From positions 1 through 21,652 of the forward strand of contig CAWGLW010000002.1 in the NCBI GenBank assembly GCA_963823525.1: DNA of 21,652 bases. The letters are read 5' to 3'. The stretch is from CAWGLW01 sp963823525. Lineage in GTDB: Bacteria; Pseudomonadota; Gammaproteobacteria; Steroidobacterales; Steroidobacteraceae. Both the position numbers and the translations under genes were made by a program. Shown here in pieces: positions 8,023-16,705 of the stretch; the stretch's first letter is position 1; each line of letters starts with the position of its first letter. The notes beneath the pieces are model-generated. The model was not told the DNA's origin. It saw nothing but the letters and a program-made list of their open reading frames with translations, and ran no database searches.

Positions 8023-9299
8023 ACGCCTGGCTCTCGATCGTCGAGAACAGCGCAGCACGGTTGTTCGCCGCCGGGGTCAACCTGATGGTCCTGTTCCTGA
8101 CTGCACGAGAGCTCGGTCCGGACGGGCGCGGCGTGTTCGTGGTCGTTACGACGTGGATTGTGTTGTTCGCGACCCTCGCCAGCCTGAGTCTCGGGCAGGT
8201 CAGTCATCACCAGATCCAGGAACGCCGCGACGAGGAGTGGCTGCCGCGTCTGGCCGGCACGATGCTGCTGGTCGCGCTGGTTGCCGTCCTCGTTGCATTT
8301 GCGGTGCTGGCAGGCCTCGTGCTCTGGAAAGACGGCGCCGTGTTTAACGACGTTCCCAGGCAATACCTCGTTCTCGCAGCCGCGCTGATGCCCTTCCTGG
8401 TGTTTGACGAGTACGCGAGAAACCTGCTCGCCGCCGCCGGGCGGTTGCGAAGCTATGCGGTCGCGCAGACCGTCGGCAACTCACTGCGGCTGGTGCTGGT
8501 CGTAGTGGCCCTGAGCTTCCTCGGGCTGGGTGTTGGCGGCGTGATACTCGCCGTGTTGTTGAGCCAGATCGTCATTGTCGCGATCGAGGCGCAGGTCCTG
8601 TGGCGTGCCTGCGGCCGACGGCTCGAGGTCAGTGCCGGCGATACAGTGTCGCTGCTGCGCGGTGCCTTGCGGCTGCATCCCAACACGGTTGCGTCCTTCC
8701 TTCTCGCGCAGGCCAATGTGTTGCTGCTCAACCAGTTTGCGACCAAGGCGGATGTCGGTTTGTACCAGTTTGCCTACCAACTGGTGGCTGCGATGGTGCT
8801 GTTGCCGCAGGCTGCGGCGATGGTTCTGTTCGGCAAAATTGCGCTGCAAGGACCGAATCCTGCCTGGCCGGATCAGAAGCGCCTGATGCTGCAGGTGCTC
8901 GCGGTGCTGGTCGTCGCAGCGCTCGTCGCCGCGGCTGTGGTTCCACAATTGATAGATCTGGTTGTCGGGCCCGAGTTTGGGCCCTCCGGGACGATCTTTC
9001 GCTGGCTGCTGCCCGCGCTGCTCGGCTTCTCCCTGGCAGAGATGATGGCTCCGCAATGGTTCGGCCGTGGAATTTTCCTAACGTCGACCATCCTAACTTG
9101 TCTCGCGGCCACCGCCAACCTGGCGCTCAACGCAATTCTTATCCAGCGCTACGGGATCTTGGGAGCCGCCTGGGGAACCACCATTTCATACCTGGCGCTG
9201 GTGGCGATGGCCCAGATCCTCTTTGCGATGTACTGCCAGAAGAAATATCGCCGCGAGTTTTCGGGCAGACGCTCAGCATCGCCGCAGCTTTCCCGCTGA
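8019..9299 (+). CDS. Polysaccharide flippase, Wzx/MATE-like
   Basis: The 426-residue polytopic inner-membrane protein has about 12 hydrophobic segments. Its first helices (ENSAARLFAAGVNLMVLFLT) and the interior YQFAYQLVAAMVLLPQAAA resemble the polysaccharide-biosynthesis/MVF-MATE exporter superfamily. It would flip an undecaprenyl-linked repeat unit across the inner membrane. It is the last gene of the five-gene plus-strand operon, coupled by ATGA to the methyltransferase. Sequence variation in Wzx is high, so the assignment rests on topology, length and context. No Wzy polymerase was recognised in the window. No clear terminator follows the stop. Confidence 0.83.
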   Translation: MNAWLSIVENSAARLFAAGVNLMVLFLTARELGPDGRGVFVVVTTWIVLFATLASLSLGQVSHHQIQERRDEEWLPRLAGTMLLVALVAVLVAFAVLAGLVLWKDGAVFNDVPRQYLVLAAALMPFLVFDEYARNLLAAAGRLRSYAVAQTVGNSLRLVLVVVALSFLGLGVGGVILAVLLSQIVIVAIEAQVLWRACGRRLEVSAGDTVSLLRGALRLHPNTVASFLLAQANVLLLNQFATKADVGLYQFAYQLVAAMVLLPQAAAMVLFGKIALQGPNPAWPDQKRLMLQVLAVLVVAALVAAAVVPQLIDLVVGPEFGPSGTIFRWLLPALLGFSLAEMMAPQWFGRGIFLTSTILTCLAATANLALNAILIQRYGILGAAWGTTISYLALVAMAQILFAMYCQKKYRREFSGRRSASPQLSR

Positions 9300-9345
9300 T
9301 TCTGGCAACAGACTCCGGCGAATGCGAGTGGGCACTACGCCGAAA

Positions 9346-9640
9346 ATGGTCACACGAATGTGTTCCGTTGCCTTTGCGGCGGCCGGTCAACAAAGGCTTT
9401 GTAGAGTAGAGTGGGGCGCGCGGTTCGGCTGTGGCGCCTAGGCCGCACCGGTCTATTCGGTGATTGATCTTGGTACGCTTGGGGTCACCTATCGATACGG
9501 CTGAGGCATCAACAACAGCGGCCAGGTCACAGGGAATGCGCGAAATGCCAGCAACCGAAGCTACGCGTCTTCTACGACGACAGCACAATGACAACCCGGG
9601 CACGCTCGGGGGTACCGACAGTCAAGGCAGAAGTGCCCGC
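9346..9640 (+). pseudogene. Decayed remnant of a HAF-repeat protein gene
   Basis: Between the flippase stop and the 3' end of the acyltransferase lie 372 bp without an intact gene, but broken frames spell out a HAF-repeat protein. From ATG 9346 a signal-peptide-like start (MVTRMCSVAFAAAG) is followed by a TAG at 9439-9441. The same frame then reads AAPVYSVIDLGTLG (9442-9483), a TGA at 9502-9504, and GINNSGQVTG (9505-9534). A one-base loss near 9568 shifts to FYDDSTMT (9570-9593), and a second near 9592 shifts to NPGTLGGTDSQGRS (9593-9634). The two GTLG units are about 43 codons apart, as in HAF repeats. The family is known from exported proteins of proteobacteria, often with PEP-CTERM anchors; no such anchor remains here. 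Frame breaks plus two stops make it clearly nonfunctional. Confidence 0.7.
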
Positions 9641-9671
9641 GAAGACTCGCCCCTATCGCTGCCCACACTAC

Positions 9672-11695
9672 TCAATTCGCGGCCATTTCGTTCAGGCGCG
9701 GCACAGACCGGGCGGCAAGTGCTGCATTGATTTTGTGAGCGGCACTTTCTACGAGATGCTTGCTGCCAACGGGGCTCAGGTGATCTTGAGTCTGGTACCA
9801 CAACCGGCCATCTTTCGCTGCGTAGCACAGCTCGGTGTCGCAGAAGAACTCGACGCTGTCGATGAAAGTGATCGAGGGAAACTTCGCCTGGGCCCTAATC
9901 GCTATCTCGCGATATTGCTTATTTCGCGCCGCCATCGTCTCGCGGGGTATTGAGCAAAGCTCGCTTGAAGCGTGCCAGATGAGCGACCGGGCGCAGGCGC
10001 GTGGGTCGACCCGCAACTCTGGGTTGTCGATGAAGTAGATGACTTTCTTCTCTGCGGCGATGAGTCTTTCAAAAGTGGCTGACATCGCGAGCTCGAAGGC
10101 TTCGGCGTTTCTTGCGACAATGCGCGAGTCAGGCAGGCGGCCCTCGTGAAGCCGACCACCGAGGATTGCCGGCACGGCGTACCCGCTCATCATGACCGTA
10201 GAAATCGTTTCGTCCGCCTCGATGGTCTCGAGTGCTCTGCTCATGAAATCCGCCGGGCACAAGAAGTAGTGCCCGTGCTTGAGCGACAAAGGATGAAATG
10301 GATTGCAACCTGCGTGCAGCATGACGAGAACGTTGTCTTCGCTGCTGCGGAAGAGATCCCTAGTCCGGACGCCAGGTGGCCGGCGTGGCTGTCTCCAATG
10401 ACGGCGATCCGGGCCGGGGCGCCTGGATGGAGTATCCGGCATCCTCCCATCTTAGGGTCGGGCGCGGAAATATTGCTGCACTCCGACCAGCCTTCCCAGT
10501 GAGTGTCGTACTGAAACTCGCCTGCACGCACGTGATGCAAACGGAACCGGTTTTCAAATCCTCCAGCCGTATAGGTGAGGTATCCGACAGCGCCCATGGA
10601 CGCGACTGCGGCGGCCACGGCAATGCTCGCGCCGTTACCGCGACTGGCAAATCGAACCGGTCTTTCGACGAACCGATAAGTCAGCCACGCCAAGAGCGCG
10701 CTTGCCAGGACCACGCCGGTAATTCGCAAGGTCGAGTCTTCGTGGGGGTACACGATCCGATGGTACGAGAGCAGCAGCCAATGCCACAGGTAGAGTGGAT
10801 AGCTAATCAGGCCTATCAGCACCATGCTCTTCGCGGCAAGAAATCGGCGACTCACAATCGTCTCGGGACCGGTAAGAATCATCATAAACGTGCCGCAGAC
10901 CGGCAATAGAGCTAGCCATCCCGGAAACGCACTTTCGCTTCGAATCGCCACAGCAGAAACGACAATAAGGGAAAGGCCGCACGCCGAAATCAGGTCGCGG
11001 CGGCCTGCAAGACTGCTTGTCACTTTTTCGAGAAGAATCGGGCGCTCCCTTTGCAGCATCAAGCAGGCGAGCAAACTGCCTGCCACTAGTTCCCAGAGTC
11101 GCGTGTGGAGCAAAAAGAACGTTGCAGCACCATCGCGTTCTATTCCAGCCACATTTAACGCGAAGGAAAAAAGGCCAATCACTAGAATCGGCGATAAGAT
11201 ACTCTCCTTCGCCCGCCACAGCGCCCACATCAGCAGCGGGAAAACCAGATAGAACTGTTCTTCGACCGCGAGTGACCAGAGGTGCATCAGCGGCTTCAAC
11301 TCCGAGTCCCTATCGAAATATCCGGTTTCCTGCCACAACACGAAGTTCTGAACGAAGCCCGAGCCTGCGGCGATGTGTTTGCCGAGTTGCAAGTACTCGT
11401 CTGGAAGCAGCACGTACCAACCGATAACGAACGAGGCTGCAAGAATTAAAAATAGTGCGGGAAAGATCCGTCTCGTGCGGCGAGCGTAGAAATCCGAGAA
11501 GCTGAAATTCCCGTCTTGAAGATTCCTGAGAATGATGCCGGTAATCAGGAAGCCGGAAATTACGAAGAACACGTCGACGCCGACGAATCCGCCTGGCAAC
11601 GTCGATGGAAAAGCATGAAACGCAACAACCAACAGGATTGCGACAGCGCGAATGCCGTCGATGTCCTTGCGGTAGGCAGGGTGACTATTGCCCAT
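9672..11695 (-). pseudogene. OafA-like acyltransferase-3/SGNH fusion, interrupted by a frameshift
   Basis: The family O-acetylates surface polysaccharides: a membrane acyltransferase-3 domain passes acyl groups outward and a periplasmic SGNH domain completes transfer. The first frame, from ATG 11695, shows the R-x10-H motif (R16, H27) in DIDGIRAVAILLVVAFH, then GGFVGVDVFFVISGFLITG and about ten membrane spans. The SGNH block I GDSHAGHL falls near 10374-10397. Just after HLASGL the frame is lost. The continuation (RDLFRSSEDNVLVMLHAGC) is in another frame that runs to 9672 and includes the late catalytic Asp-His in QDHLSPVGSKHL. One missing base around 10358-10364 explains both; repaired, the protein would be about 674 residues, normal for this fusion. 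The unrepaired first frame ends at 10241. It follows the GT2 gene by 97 bp. It is either a real inactivation (phase variation possible) or a sequencing/assembly error. Confidence 0.85.
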
Positions 11696-11792
11696 TCGGT
11701 TTTGGTTTCTACGAATCGGCTCTGCTTGCGGACCCGGCACCACGGCGATCCGGCCGAGAGGGTCGCAGGTAACGCAGTGCAGTAAGCAGCAC

Positions 11793-12752
11793 TCAGGTCG
11801 CTCCGCCGCGGGACGCCAGCCCCACCCGCAGGCGAGCCACTGTGCGTTCCAGAAATCGAGCGTCCCTCGCGAAACGATAGGCGCCGCCAACGCCCAGTGC
11901 GGCGAAGCTTGCTGCGAGTTGTCTCCAGCATGGCACCTCTCCGCTGTGGGCTTGTGCAAGACAGGTATTCAGAGCGGAAGAAAAGCTGCCTGCTCTGTTA
12001 ACTGTGTCGCGCCTGCTTGCCGTCTGGAGGCTTGGCAGATGGCGAAGCCTGACGGTCTCGATTTGATTTCTCATGTCTTCTGCTTTACCGGTCATCGTCT
12101 GGGAGTTGGCGTGCAAGCGGAATCCGGTCGTCGCATCCGGCGAGATCGCGACGTCACCGTTTTCTCCTAGCTTGAGCCATAGGTCCCAGTCCGCTGTGAA
12201 CCAGAGCGACTCGTCCATTCCACCAACCGTTTCAAAAGCCTCTCGCGTAAATACCGGGGCGGGCATACCGATGAAGTTTTGCACGAGTAATCTTTCGACG
12301 AATCGTCGTGAGTCGACCCCGGTCGTGCTGCGATGAAACGGCAGTCGCCAGGTCCCTACGATGTCATCCGTAGGGCCGATGAAGCGGGTTGGGTTGATCC
12401 AGAATGAGCAGTCCGGATGATTCTCCGTCGTCTGCCTGAGTGACCGGAGCCTGCCTGGAAGCCACAGGTCATCCTGATGCAGAAAAGTCACGAGACTGGC
12501 ACGTGATTTTGCCACGGCCGCGTTTGAGTTTGCGACCCAATTCCCTACCCGCGGGCCCTCAACCCGGCGAACGTTTTCGAACCCGGCAAGCGATTCGACG
12601 ATGTGCATCGAGTCGTCACCGGAACCGTCGTCCGACACAACGATCTCGACGCTCCCATCGCACTGAGCGAGCACGGATCGCAGGGCTGCTTCGAGGTAGC
12701 GATCGCCATTGTAGACCGGCATAACTACCGACAACCAGGGTAGGGAAATCAC
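11793..12752 (-). CDS. Family 2 glycosyltransferase
   Basis: The 319-residue protein has a classic GT2 N terminus, LSVVMPVYNGDRYLEAALRS (7-26), then EIVVSDDGSGDDS (36-48) and the DxD-like LHQDD (91-95). The region SFWINPTRF follows, and a C-terminal 100 residues of lower similarity contain no clear membrane span. It probably transfers a sugar to the growing repeat unit on the cytoplasmic face. The start is a GTG at 12752, chosen because it directly precedes the first strand; AAGG lies about 8 bp upstream. It is upstream of, and probably co-transcribed with, the acyltransferase gene. It is not closely similar to the GT2 at 4759-5634. Donor and acceptor unknown. Confidence 0.88.
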   Translation of the reverse strand: MISLPWLSVVMPVYNGDRYLEAALRSVLAQCDGSVEIVVSDDGSGDDSMHIVESLAGFENVRRVEGPRVGNWVANSNAAVAKSRASLVTFLHQDDLWLPGRLRSLRQTTENHPDCSFWINPTRFIGPTDDIVGTWRLPFHRSTTGVDSRRFVERLLVQNFIGMPAPVFTREAFETVGGMDESLWFTADWDLWLKLGENGDVAISPDATTGFRLHANSQTMTGKAEDMRNQIETVRLRHLPSLQTASRRDTVNRAGSFSSALNTCLAQAHSGEVPCWRQLAASFAALGVGGAYRFARDARFLERTVARLRVGLASRGGAT

Positions 12753-13004
12753 TTCAGTGCCTTGATCTGCAAGTAAGCGCCTGAAAGGCAGTTCGTGCCG
12801 GGAGCACCACTCCTAATCTGTCCATGGCTAAACGTGAAATATCGCAGATTTCCTAGCAAACACAGCTTATATAATCGCGCACGGTTTGTCGCCGGACCTC
12901 GATAGAGGTCGCATTTTGAGCTGGTAGGCGAGACTTGGCCGGATGTCCAGCGGCGATAGTCGGCATTTTCTAAAGGTGGTTCAGCAGGTGAACGAGGATC
13001 AAAC
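12753..13004. promoter_or_regulatory. Divergent intergenic region with a candidate plus-strand -10 box
   Basis: These 252 bp separate two divergently transcribed genes and must hold promoters for one or both. A perfect TATAAT lies at 12870-12875 on the plus strand, within an AT-rich patch that stands out from the surroundings, but the -35 region is poor. It would give a leader of roughly 120 nt before the GTG at 13005. The same patch could serve the minus strand. No operator or riboswitch was recognised. Confidence 0.35.
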
Positions 13005-14756
13005 GTGACCGATGGGACGCGGCAAAAGCGCCTGCTCTGGAATGACCCGTCGGTGGTAGTGCTGTGCGGGATTGCTCTGCTCGCTACGATAGCAATCATT
13101 GGGCTCCAGACATCTCGGCGGAGGGGCGTCTACGACCCCGAAACAGTTGGGATCTTCGACCGACTTTTCCTGTTTCAGGACTATCCGACGTCGTGGCTGC
13201 TCATGGCGATGCTGTTGGTCGCGATGGTGCCGGCCGTGCAGCAGGCGGGTAGCCGTCTTGCCCGCTGGTTTGGCGAGAATCCAGGCATTGTCGCAACCCT
13301 GAGTATCGTTCTACTGGCCGCCGGAGCGCGCTTCGCTTACATGGCTCACCCGCTGGCGATGGACGAAACGGCAGCGTACATGCAAAGCGAGGCCTTTGCT
13401 GCCGGGGCCTTGCTGGGACGGCTTCCGGCTCCCCTGATGGACTGGCTGGTCGTACCCGGGTTTCAGGCACATTTCTTCCAAGTTTCCCACCAGACCGGCG
13501 AGGTTGCATCTGCGTATTGGCCAGGCTTCGCTTTGCTGCTCACGCCGTTCGTTGCCGCGGGTGTGCCATGGCTCTGTAATCCCGTGCTCGGCGGGCTCTC
13601 CGTCTGGGCAGTCCAGCGGATGGCGAGGAAATTGACCGGCAGCGTCGAAGTGGCCGGAACGGCTGCATTGTTCATGTTGGCCTCGGCAGCGTTTGTCGTG
13701 AATGCGATCAGTTTCTATTCGATGACCGCACACCTGCTCAGCAACGCGGTTTTCGTGCTGTTGCTTCTGAATCCGTCGCCACGGCGAGCGCTGGCAGCCG
13801 GTGCAATCGGCGGGCTTTCCCTGACGCTGCATAATCCGGTCCCACACTTGTTGTTCGCGGTGCCGTGGCTGCTCTGGTTGTTGTTTCAGAAGGACCGTGT
13901 GCGGCTCTGCACAGCCGTTGCAATCGGCTATTTGCCGTGGGTAGTAATTGTAGGATTCGCCTGGCATTTGTTCACGCTCAGCCTCGTGCCGGTTGCAGCC
14001 GATGGCACAGTCACTGCTGAAATCGGTCCCATCGCCGAATTGAACCGGCAACTTGCCGCGATATTCAGGTTGCCAGACGGGGAGCTTCTCGACGCCCGAC
14101 TGGTTGGGCTCGCGAAGCTATGGCTCTGGGCGACGCCAGCCATGGTGCTGGTGGCTGTCGCAGGGTATTGGCGTTTTCGGCGGGACTGGCGTTTCCAGTT
14201 GCTTTTTGCATCGGCGGCCCTGACGTTCATCGGATTTCTATTCGTTCCGGTGAGCCAGGGACATGGCTGGGGCTTTCGCTACTTCCACTCCGCGTGGTTC
14301 GTTCTGCCGTTGTTCGCTGCTGCAACGGTTGCCACGCCGTCCGGGTCGGGCAATTCGGCGCAGCGATCGCGCTCGAATATCCTCGGCCGCTATGCGCAGG
14401 GCGCCGCGCTGGGTGGGTTGCTGGTCCTGACGCCGTTCTTCGTATGGCAGGTGCACGGGTTCATCGCAGGCCACCTCGCGCAGCTACCGGCTACCGACCA
14501 TGGTCGGCCGAGGGTCGTGATCATAAACCCGTACACCGGTTACTACGCTCAGGACCTGGTACAGAACGACCCGTTTCTTCGGGACCCGGTGATCCGGATG
14601 ATCACGCACGGTCGCCAAGAAGACGAGGCGATGATGTCGGAGTACTTCCCTGACCTCGTGTTGCTGTCGCATAGCTATCGGGGTTCGGTCTGGGGGTACG
14701 CGGACGACGCCGCAGCCACGCCGTCATCCAACTTCGCTGTCGGGCGTGACGAGTAG
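13005..14756 (+). CDS. GT-C-like multi-span membrane glycosyltransferase
   Basis: The 583-residue inner-membrane protein has about 10-12 hydrophobic segments. After the second or third of them comes HPLAMDETAAY, whose Asp-Glu (D120, E121) in the first large periplasmic loop matches the catalytic DE/DD arrangement of GT-C enzymes such as the GT39/ArnT group. These use polyprenyl-phosphate sugars on the periplasmic side. The C terminus (about 500-583) is a soluble domain with RVVIINPYTGYYAQD. The start is GTG at 13005 with GAGG 7 bp upstream. Neighbours on both sides are divergent or convergent, so it is transcribed alone. Its last 33 bp overlap the 3' end of the convergent GT2 gene. GT-C membership is inferred from topology and the DE motif, not from a recognised subfamily. 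Confidence 0.7.
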   Translation: MTDGTRQKRLLWNDPSVVVLCGIALLATIAIIGLQTSRRRGVYDPETVGIFDRLFLFQDYPTSWLLMAMLLVAMVPAVQQAGSRLARWFGENPGIVATLSIVLLAAGARFAYMAHPLAMDETAAYMQSEAFAAGALLGRLPAPLMDWLVVPGFQAHFFQVSHQTGEVASAYWPGFALLLTPFVAAGVPWLCNPVLGGLSVWAVQRMARKLTGSVEVAGTAALFMLASAAFVVNAISFYSMTAHLLSNAVFVLLLLNPSPRRALAAGAIGGLSLTLHNPVPHLLFAVPWLLWLLFQKDRVRLCTAVAIGYLPWVVIVGFAWHLFTLSLVPVAADGTVTAEIGPIAELNRQLAAIFRLPDGELLDARLVGLAKLWLWATPAMVLVAVAGYWRFRRDWRFQLLFASAALTFIGFLFVPVSQGHGWGFRYFHSAWFVLPLFAAATVATPSGSGNSAQRSRSNILGRYAQGAALGGLLVLTPFFVWQVHGFIAGHLAQLPATDHGRPRVVIINPYTGYYAQDLVQNDPFLRDPVIRMITHGRQEDEAMMSEYFPDLVLLSHSYRGSVWGYADDAAATPSSNFAVGRDE

Positions 14757-15923
14757 CGCCAGCAGGAAGGAATTAAACGCGACGTTCAGCCCGAGTACTG
14801 CGCTGGTGGTCGCGACGAATGCGAGGTGCACGGTATTTTCCATCGGCCCCTGGCCCGTTGCCCACCACTTCACCAGTATCCCGGCGTCCAGCCCGACGCC
14901 TACCATGAAAAGCAGCGCGCCGATGATGAGGCCAAGTTCGAGCGAAAACTTCTGCGTGAGCCAGCCGAAAACTCTGCTTTTCATCCCGGAATAACGTTTC
15001 GAGAGAATCGCTTTAGCCATAACTCCAAGATTGATGACGTTGAAGCCGATCATGGCCAGCATCGCGCCCAGCGCGACGAAATGGATGCCCATGTGCAGGC
15101 CGCCGACGTCGATCGGCCCCCGCGCCAGTATCGCCAGCAGGATGAGCCCGGCGGCAAGCATGAGTGCACCCGGCACGAAATAGAGATAGTCGGGCGTGTA
15201 GGTCAGGATGAAGCGCAGATGTCGCCACCCGTCGCGGAAAGAACGCAGATGCGGCGCCCGGTCGCGCTTGTCCGGGTGAAGGGTGGTGGGAATTTCGCAG
15301 ATCTTGAGGCCCTGGTAGGACGCGTTCGCGATCATCTCGGTCGCGAATTCCATGCCCTTGGTCTGCGGTTTCATGTGTTCGTAGGCTTCCCGGCTGAAGG
15401 CGCGCATCCCGCAGTGAAAGTCGCCGATTGGCGTGCGAAATGCGATGCGCGCAATCGTGGAGAGCACGGGATTGCCCAGGTAACGGTGCAGGCGCGGCAT
15501 CGCGCCCGGCATGATTCCGCCCTGGAACCGATTGCCCATCACGAGATCGTAGCCTTCCTGGACCTTGCGAACGAACGGCTCGATCGCCGACCAGTCATAG
15601 GAATCGTCGGCGTCCGCCATTACGATAATTTCGCCTCTGGCTTCGCGAATCCCGGCCTGAAGCGCTGCACCATAACCCTTGCAGCGCACGTGCACGACTC
15701 GCGCCCCATGAGTTTCGGCGACCTCCACGGATTTGTCGCTTGAGCCGTTATCGGCTACTACGACCTCTCCGGCCAGGCCCATGGCGCGGAAACTGGCCTG
15801 GGCCTTTTCGATGCAGATCGGCAGCGTGCGCTCTTCATTCAGGCAAGGAATCACGGCGGAAATAACTGGAGCGGCAGCGACTCCAGGCTTTCGCGTACTT
15901 GCCAGCTGAACCACTTGGTTCAT
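14724..15923 (-). CDS. DPM1/GtrB-like GT2 glycosyltransferase with C-terminal membrane segments
   Basis: The 399-residue enzyme probably transfers a sugar from a nucleotide donor to undecaprenyl phosphate. The GT2 domain starts ISAVIPCLNEERTLPICIEK (21-40), continues EVVVADNGSSDKS and has the DxD motif in VMADADDSYDW (101-111). GNRFQGGIMPGAMPRLHRYLG (130-150) and GDFHCGMRAF are characteristic of the polyprenyl-phosphate glycosyltransferase group. Four hydrophobic segments follow, near 247-266, 278-300, 330-350 and 370-392. ATG 15923 is chosen because AAGGAG sits 5 bp upstream; an earlier in-frame start lacks this. It lies 62 bp beyond the pilA terminator with no clear promoter of its own. Together with GtrA and the large membrane proteins it resembles a GtrA/GtrB/GT-C module. 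Confidence 0.9.
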   Translation of the reverse strand: MNQVVQLASTRKPGVAAAPVISAVIPCLNEERTLPICIEKAQASFRAMGLAGEVVVADNGSSDKSVEVAETHGARVVHVRCKGYGAALQAGIREARGEIIVMADADDSYDWSAIEPFVRKVQEGYDLVMGNRFQGGIMPGAMPRLHRYLGNPVLSTIARIAFRTPIGDFHCGMRAFSREAYEHMKPQTKGMEFATEMIANASYQGLKICEIPTTLHPDKRDRAPHLRSFRDGWRHLRFILTYTPDYLYFVPGALMLAAGLILLAILARGPIDVGGLHMGIHFVALGAMLAMIGFNVINLGVMAKAILSKRYSGMKSRVFGWLTQKFSLELGLIIGALLFMVGVGLDAGILVKWWATGQGPMENTVHLAFVATTSAVLGLNVAFNSFLLALLVTPDSEVG

Positions 15924-15984
15924 CTCATCTCCTTCGGCGTGTACATTGGCGGCCCATGCTGTCGATGGAGGCTCTCTGCGAAAC

Positions 15985-16015
15985 AAAAAAGCCCCTGCAG
16001 TCTCCTGCAGGGGCT
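15985..16015 (-). terminator. Rho-independent terminator of pilA
   Basis: GCCCCTGCAG at 15991-16000 and its exact complement at 16005-16014 form a 10-bp GC-rich stem with a 4-nt loop, extendable by one A-T pair. On the minus strand it is followed by six T residues (15985-15990). It lies 46 bp after the pilA stop codon and before the GT2 gene, which fits an independently transcribed, abundant pilin mRNA. Confidence 0.92.
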
Positions 16016-16060
16016 CTCCAATGGATCAAGCAAACTGATCCATGCCTTTTGCCTGCCGGT

Positions 16061-16537
16061 TTAGCTGCGGCAGTTCGACGGGGCGTACTTGCCCGCGATC
16101 GTATTAGACGCAGCGCCGGAATCGAAAGTCGCCGAAGCCGATACCGCTCGGGTGCCGCACCGCCAGATCACATCCAGGTTCGGTGTCCAGCCGGGCTGGA
16201 GCGATATCGTCTTGCCGGACAGGGCCCTTGAGTTGGCGTCGTTGCCGTAGGTAACGATGATGGTTCCGCTGCTCACGGATATTCCCGAAACGTACTTGCC
16301 CGTCGGGGCAACCGAGACGCCCAGGTCGCTCAGTGCGCTCGGCCAGCTGCCACGGTCCGCATAATATTCAGCAACCGAAGCCTTGGTTGCCGAAGCCATG
16401 GCCAGGCCTTCAGAAGCCTGTGAGCGGATCAGGTAGTCCTGGTAAGCAGGAATAGCGATAGCCGCGAGGATGCCGATGATCGCGATAACGATCATCAGCT
16501 CGATGAGGGTGAAACCTTTCTGTACTTTGTTGATCAT
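16061..16537 (-). CDS. pilA: Type IV major pilin PilA
   Basis: This is the structural subunit of the type IVa pilus. The 158-residue prepilin starts MINKVQKG, and prepilin peptidase would cut after G8 to leave FTLIELMIVIAIIGILAAIA with the conserved E5 of the mature protein (E13). The hydrophobic N-terminal helix, AYQDYLIRSQ and a C-terminal disulfide loop between C127 and C156 are all as expected. The protein ends CRS, a terminal serine just after the loop. In Pseudomonas aeruginosa 1244 a C-terminal pilin serine is the TfpO glycosylation site, which is only an analogy here. ATG 16537 was chosen because AAGGAG lies 8 bp upstream and the leader length is right. It has its own sigma-54 promoter and terminator. 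No pilB, pilC or pilD is in the window. Confidence 0.96.
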   Translation of the reverse strand: MINKVQKGFTLIELMIVIAIIGILAAIAIPAYQDYLIRSQASEGLAMASATKASVAEYYADRGSWPSALSDLGVSVAPTGKYVSGISVSSGTIIVTYGNDANSRALSGKTISLQPGWTPNLDVIWRCGTRAVSASATFDSGAASNTIAGKYAPSNCRS

Positions 16538-16602
16538 TAGATCAGCTCCTTGCATTTCATTACGAGTCTGTCAGCGGCGCAATCGCCTGCGGTCCAAGAC
16601 TT

Positions 16603-16618
16603 TGCAAGGGCCGTGCCA
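16603..16618 (-). promoter_or_regulatory. Sigma-54 (RpoN) promoter of pilA
   Basis: On the minus strand the sequence TGGCACGGCCCTTGCA matches the -24/-12 consensus TGGCACN5TTGCW fully, with exactly 10 bp between the GG and GC dinucleotides. Transcription should begin near 16592, giving a leader of about 55 nt before the pilA ATG. In known systems pilA is activated at RpoN promoters by the PilS-PilR two-component system. Confidence 0.9.
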
Positions 16619-16705
16619 TCGCGACGAAAATCTCGTAACCAATTGAAAAGAATAATGAAAGAAGAGCTGATCCTGGCTTGCAGGCTCGTGGATCATGCTT
16701 GTCGC

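Noticed and set aside
9464..9730. Open frames of about 90-120 codons between the flippase and the acyltransferase as new small genes
   Set aside because: They are pieces of the broken HAF-repeat frames plus antisense of the acyltransferase 3' end, with no ribosome binding site.
13311..14051. Long minus-strand open frame opposite the GT-C-like gene
   Set aside because: Its protein is rich in Gln, Arg, Pro and His with no family motif, as expected for the antisense of a membrane protein gene in GC-rich DNA.
14826..15743. Long plus-strand open frame opposite the DPM1/GtrB-like gene
   Set aside because: Antisense to a gene with full GT2 motifs and a strong ribosome binding site; composition (many His, Arg, Gln) is that of a shadow frame.
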